The position numbers were made by a program, and so were the translations under genes. The notes beneath the pieces were generated by a model. It was not told the DNA's origin. It saw only the letters and a list, made by a program, of their open reading frames with translations, and made no database searches. Positions 61,235 to 64,000 of a DNA stretch of 64,000 bases are shown piece by piece (the first letter of the stretch is position 1; every line of letters starts with the position of its first letter). This stretch comes from Actinomadura sp. K4S16 (GTDB taxonomy: Bacteria; Actinomycetota; Actinomycetes; Streptosporangiales; Streptosporangiaceae): contig NZ_BDDE01000016.1 in assembly GCF_008327685.1 (NCBI RefSeq), positions 62,001 through 126,000 of the forward strand, written 5' to 3'.

Positions 61235-61825
61235 ATGCCGACTCAGTTGCCGACCGACCCGCTGCAGCAGTTCACGCGCTGGCAGGAGGAGCAGCGGGCG
61301 GCCGAAGCGCAGATGCCTCCCGCCTCCGCCGTCCTGGCCACGGCCGACCACCGCGGCCGCCCCTCGGCCCGGTGGGTGGACGTGGCCTACGTCGACCACG
61401 GCTTCGTCTTCTTCACCAATCATGGGAGCCGCAAGGCCTCCGACGTGGCCGTCAACCCGGTGGCCGCGCTCTGCTTCGGCTGGCTGGAGAAGGGGCGCCA
61501 GGTGAGGGCCGAGGGCCCGGTCAGCAGGCTGAACGACGTGGAGTCCGACGCCTACTTCGCCACCCTGCCCCGCGGCATCCAGCTGCTGGCCTGGAGCAGT
61601 GACCAGCGGGCCGAGATCGATGACCGCCAGGCCGTGCGCGAGCGCTTCGACACCGAGCGCGCACGCTTCACCGGCCAGGAGATCCCGCGTCCGGCCCACT
61701 GGGGCGGCTACCGGCTCACTCCGGAGGAGATGGAGTTCTGGCAGCGCAGAGCCGACGAGATCCAGGACCGCCTGCGCTACCGCCGCCACGAGGAAGGCTG
61801 GCGCGTGGTGCGGGTGGCGCCGTGA
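61235..61825 (+). CDS. PhzG/PdxH-like FMN-dependent oxidase
   Basis: 196 residues from ATG 61235 (AAGAGA upstream). Pyridoxamine-phosphate oxidase fold: PSARWVDVAYVDHGFVFFTNHGSRKASDVAVNP, RQVRAEGPVSRL, and the C-terminal RYRRHEEGWRVVRVAP typical of PdxH/PhzG. PhzG oxidises reduced tricyclic phenazine precursors; other cluster-borne members perform aromatising oxidations. Here, first gene of a run with an aryl-AMP ligase and a DAHP synthase, it may aromatise a dihydro-aromatic acid or oxidise a ring of the product. Confidence 0.8.
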   Translation: MPTQLPTDPLQQFTRWQEEQRAAEAQMPPASAVLATADHRGRPSARWVDVAYVDHGFVFFTNHGSRKASDVAVNPVAALCFGWLEKGRQVRAEGPVSRLNDVESDAYFATLPRGIQLLAWSSDQRAEIDDRQAVRERFDTERARFTGQEIPRPAHWGGYRLTPEEMEFWQRRADEIQDRLRYRRHEEGWRVVRVAP

Positions 61826-61835
61826 GGAGGATTCG

Positions 61836-63401
61836 ATGATCCCCGGATGTACGCCCTGGCCCGCGGAGACCGCAGAGCGCTACCGCGAGCTCGGCCTGTG
61901 GACCGGCCAGACCCTCGACGTCCTGCTGCGCGCCCACGGCGAGCGCACCGCCCTGGTCTCGGGCGGCACCCGCCGCACGTACCGGGAGCTCGCCGAGCGC
62001 GCCGCCCGCCTGGCCGCGGGATTCCACGGCCTGGGACTGCGGCGCGGCGACAGGGTGATCGTGCAGATGCCCAACACGCCGGAACTGATCGACACGCTGT
62101 TCGCCCTGCTGGCGCTGGGCGCCGCCCCGGTGCTCGCACTGCCCCCGCACCGGCGCGACGAGATCGGGCACCTGGCCGCGCACACCGAAGCCGCCGCCTA
62201 CGTCGTCCCCGCCGTCCACCAGGGCTTCGACCACCGCGCGCTGGCCCGGGAGATCCGCGGCCCGCGGCACGTGATCGTCGCCGGCGAGCCGGAGGAGTTC
62301 ACCCCGCTGTCGGCGCTCTACGCCGAACCCGCCGAGCTCCCGCCGCCCGAGCCGGGGGACGTGGCCTTCTTCCTGCTGTCGGGCGGCACCACCGGACGCG
62401 CCAAGCTGATCCCGCGCACCCACGACGACTACCTGTGCAACATCAGGCTCAGCGCTCGCAACGCCCGCCTCGGTCCGGACGACGTCTACCTGGCCGCGCT
62501 GCCCATCGCGCACAACTACGCGCTCGGCTGCCCCGGCGTGCTGGGCACGCTGTACGCGGGCGGCAGCGTCGCGCTCTGCCCGACGCCGAGCCCGGAGGAC
62601 GCGTTCCCCGTCATCGAGAGGGAGCGCGTCACCGTCACCGGCCTGGTGCCGTCCCTCGCCCTGCTGTGGGCGGACGCCGCCTCCTGGACCCGGCACCGGC
62701 TCTCGAGCCTGCGCCTGGTGCAGCTCGGCGGCGCCGGCGTCAGCCCCGAGCTGGCCCGCGACGTCCGCGCGCGCCTCGGACCGGTGCAGCAGTCGTTCGG
62801 CATGGCCGAGGGGCTGCTCAGCCAGAGCCCTCCGGACGACCCGCCGGAGCTGGTGACCACCGTCCAGGGCAAGCCGCTCTCGGAGTACGACGAGGTCCGC
62901 GTCGTGGACGAGACCGGCGCCGAGGTGCCGGCGGGTGAGGCCGGGGAGCTGCTCGTCCGCGGGCCGTACACGATCCGGGGCTACTTCCGCGCCGAGGAGC
63001 ACAACAGCCGGGCGTTCACCCCCGACGGGTTCTTCCGCACCGGCGACCTGGCCCGCCGCACCGAGACGGGCCACCTGGTCATCTGCGGCCGGATCAAGGA
63101 CGTCATCAACCGCGGCGGCGACAAGGTGCCCGCCGACGAGGTCGAGGAGCACCTGCTGGCCCACCCGGACGTGCGGGCCGCCGCCGTCGTCCCGGTGCCC
63201 GACCCCTACCTCGGCGAGCGCACCTGCGCCTACATCGTCGCCCGCGACGAGCCGCCCACCTTGCAGACGGTCGCCGCGTTCATGCGCGAGCGCGGCGTGG
63301 CCGCCTACAAGATCCCGGATCGTGTGGTCGTCGTCCCGGGCCTGCCGCTCACACCGGTCGGCAAGGTCGACAAGGCCCGGCTCCAGGAAGCGTCGCCGTG
63401 A
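61836..63401 (+). CDS. Stand-alone aryl-acid AMP ligase (DhbE/PchD-like)
   Basis: 521 residues, ATG with GGAGGATTC upstream. ANL motifs: LLSGGTTGRAKLIP (A3), QSFGMAEGLL (A5), FFRTGDLARR (A7), GRIKDVINRGGDKV and TPVGKVDKARL (catalytic Lys). The aryl-pocket stretch is HNYALGCPGVLG: Asn227 and Cys232 align with Asn235 and Ser240 of DhbE, and Cys at the second site is the salicylate-type (YbtE/PchD/MbtA) change. The stretch after GMAEGLL is SQSPPDDP where relatives have NYTRLDD. It should load the aryl cap onto the ArCP of NRPS1. Confidence 0.9.
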   Translation: MIPGCTPWPAETAERYRELGLWTGQTLDVLLRAHGERTALVSGGTRRTYRELAERAARLAAGFHGLGLRRGDRVIVQMPNTPELIDTLFALLALGAAPVLALPPHRRDEIGHLAAHTEAAAYVVPAVHQGFDHRALAREIRGPRHVIVAGEPEEFTPLSALYAEPAELPPPEPGDVAFFLLSGGTTGRAKLIPRTHDDYLCNIRLSARNARLGPDDVYLAALPIAHNYALGCPGVLGTLYAGGSVALCPTPSPEDAFPVIERERVTVTGLVPSLALLWADAASWTRHRLSSLRLVQLGGAGVSPELARDVRARLGPVQQSFGMAEGLLSQSPPDDPPELVTTVQGKPLSEYDEVRVVDETGAEVPAGEAGELLVRGPYTIRGYFRAEEHNSRAFTPDGFFRTGDLARRTETGHLVICGRIKDVINRGGDKVPADEVEEHLLAHPDVRAAAVVPVPDPYLGERTCAYIVARDEPPTLQTVAAFMRERGVAAYKIPDRVVVVPGLPLTPVGKVDKARLQEASP

Positions 63402-64000
63402 TCAGCAAGGTCGCGCAGCAACCCGACTGGGGCGACCGGGCGCTGCTCGACCATGTCACCGGCACCCTGCGCGACATGCCGCCGCTGGTCACGCGGGCGG
63501 AGTGCGTCCGGCTCAGCCAGGCCGTGGCCCGTGTCGCCAGTGGCGGCGGCTTCCTCTTGCAGGGCGGCGACTGCGCCGAGCGCTTCCGCGAGTCCGGTCC
63601 CGCCGAGGTGCGCGCCAAGCTCGCGCAGCTCTACGGCCTCGCCGAGGTGATCCGCTCGGCCACCGGGAGCCCGGCCGTCCCGCTGGGCCGCCTGGCCGGC
63701 CAGTACGGCAAGCCCCGCTCGTCCCCCTACGAGCGCATCGCCGACGGCACCCTCGTCCCGTCCTACCGGGGCGACGCCGTCAACAGCCCGGCCAGCGACT
63801 CGCGAGCCCGCCATCCCGATCCGACCCGGCTCCTGCGCGCCCGCGAGTGCGCGGAGCGGGTGCTGGGGGTGGTGCGCGACTCCTGGGCGGGGCGGCCGCC
63901 GCTGGAGCGGGCCTACGTCTCCCACGAGGCGCTGCTGCTCGACTACGAGCGCCCGCAGGTGCGCGGCGACTACGCCTCCTCGGCCCACTCCCTGTGGATC
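63398..64000 (+). CDS. Type II DAHP synthase (3' part off the window)
   Basis: First 201 residues of a plant-type 3-deoxy-D-arabino-heptulosonate-7-phosphate synthase; GTG start in a GTGA overlap with the ligase gene. Motifs LLQGGDCAERF (metal Cys), RLAGQYGKPRSSPYE and YRGDAVN are visible. Cluster-borne copies (PhzC and relatives) raise shikimate flux for chorismate-derived building blocks. This supports a chorismate-derived aryl cap and shows the cluster continues to the right. Confidence 0.92.
   Translation, partial: MISKVAQQPDWGDRALLDHVTGTLRDMPPLVTRAECVRLSQAVARVASGGGFLLQGGDCAERFRESGPAEVRAKLAQLYGLAEVIRSATGSPAVPLGRLAGQYGKPRSSPYERIADGTLVPSYRGDAVNSPASDSRARHPDPTRLLRARECAERVLGVVRDSWAGRPPLERAYVSHEALLLDYERPQVRGDYASSAHSLWI

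Noticed and set aside
63305..63988. Minus-strand open frame over the right end
   Set aside because: The plus strand there reads as type II DAHP synthase with GGDCAERF and AGQYGKPRSS motifs.

Overview
The window is very GC-rich, densely coded DNA with short intergenic gaps, ATGA/GTGA start-stop overlaps and several GTG/TTG starts. It carries gene types typical of filamentous actinomycetes: a DUF5753 regulator, a DUF574-type methyltransferase, RsbR/S/T with SpoIIE-type phosphatases, PucR, and a pyochelin-type NRPS. A Streptosporangiales/Thermomonosporaceae-like (Actinomadura-like) host is a reasonable inference, but nothing here proves the genus. I found no tRNA, rRNA, CRISPR array or insertion sequence.

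Left part (1-36.4 kb) is mixed chromosomal content. 1-5.35 kb: a nucleobase-type permease, a PucR regulator and a three-gene operon (DUF1989, old-yellow-enzyme, polysaccharide deacetylase). 5.7-11.7 kb: a stressosome-like operon rsbR-rsbS-rsbT, an ATPase/RsbX-like phosphatase fusion, a hybrid kinase with a degenerate receiver, and a response regulator-PP2C phosphatase. 11.7-21.4 kb: an amidohydrolase, a Tat-type amidase, a cyclase-like pair, a DUF5753 regulator, a methyltransferase, an HTH-TM-NBR1-Ig protein and three secreted wall-active proteins. Two of those share a nearly identical I36-like module. 21.6-35.2 kb: aldo-keto reductase, AraC, hydrolase, TetR/monooxygenase, a CapA lipoprotein, an AlkD-like protein, a persulfide-response locus (CstR-like repressor, rhodanese, TauE with three operator copies), a sulfotransferase/DUF1214 pair with a divergent TetR, and an SRPBCC protein.

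Right part (35.6-64 kb, continuing past the edge) is a biosynthetic gene cluster for a predicted aryl-capped, cysteine-derived metallophore. An IdeR/DmdR-type iron box at 42248-42266 sits between two divergent operons. Rightward: NRPS1 (aryl carrier protein-Cy-A-T-Cy-A-T), NRPS2 (docking-Cy-A-MT-T-TE), a saccharopine-dehydrogenase-like reductase, a thiazolinyl imide reductase, a type II thioesterase, an NTF2-like protein and a three-gene ABC exporter. All three A domains read as cysteine-specific, so the predicted backbone is aryl-(thiazoline)2-(N- or C-methyl)thiazolidine, resembling pyochelin and the predicted coelibactin. Leftward: a PaaA-type diiron protein, an unknown protein, a benzoate-CoA-ligase-like enzyme, aminodeoxychorismate lyase and fused aminodeoxychorismate synthase. 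These should make p-aminobenzoate, activate it as a CoA thioester and perhaps oxidise it. At the right edge are a PhzG-like flavin oxidase, a salicylate/DHB-type AMP ligase with a non-standard pocket, and a type II DAHP synthase.

The most interesting point is the combination of a conventional pyochelin-like assembly line with an unconventional aryl-cap supply and no salicylate synthase in view. The terminal thioesterase also has Cys in place of the usual Ser.
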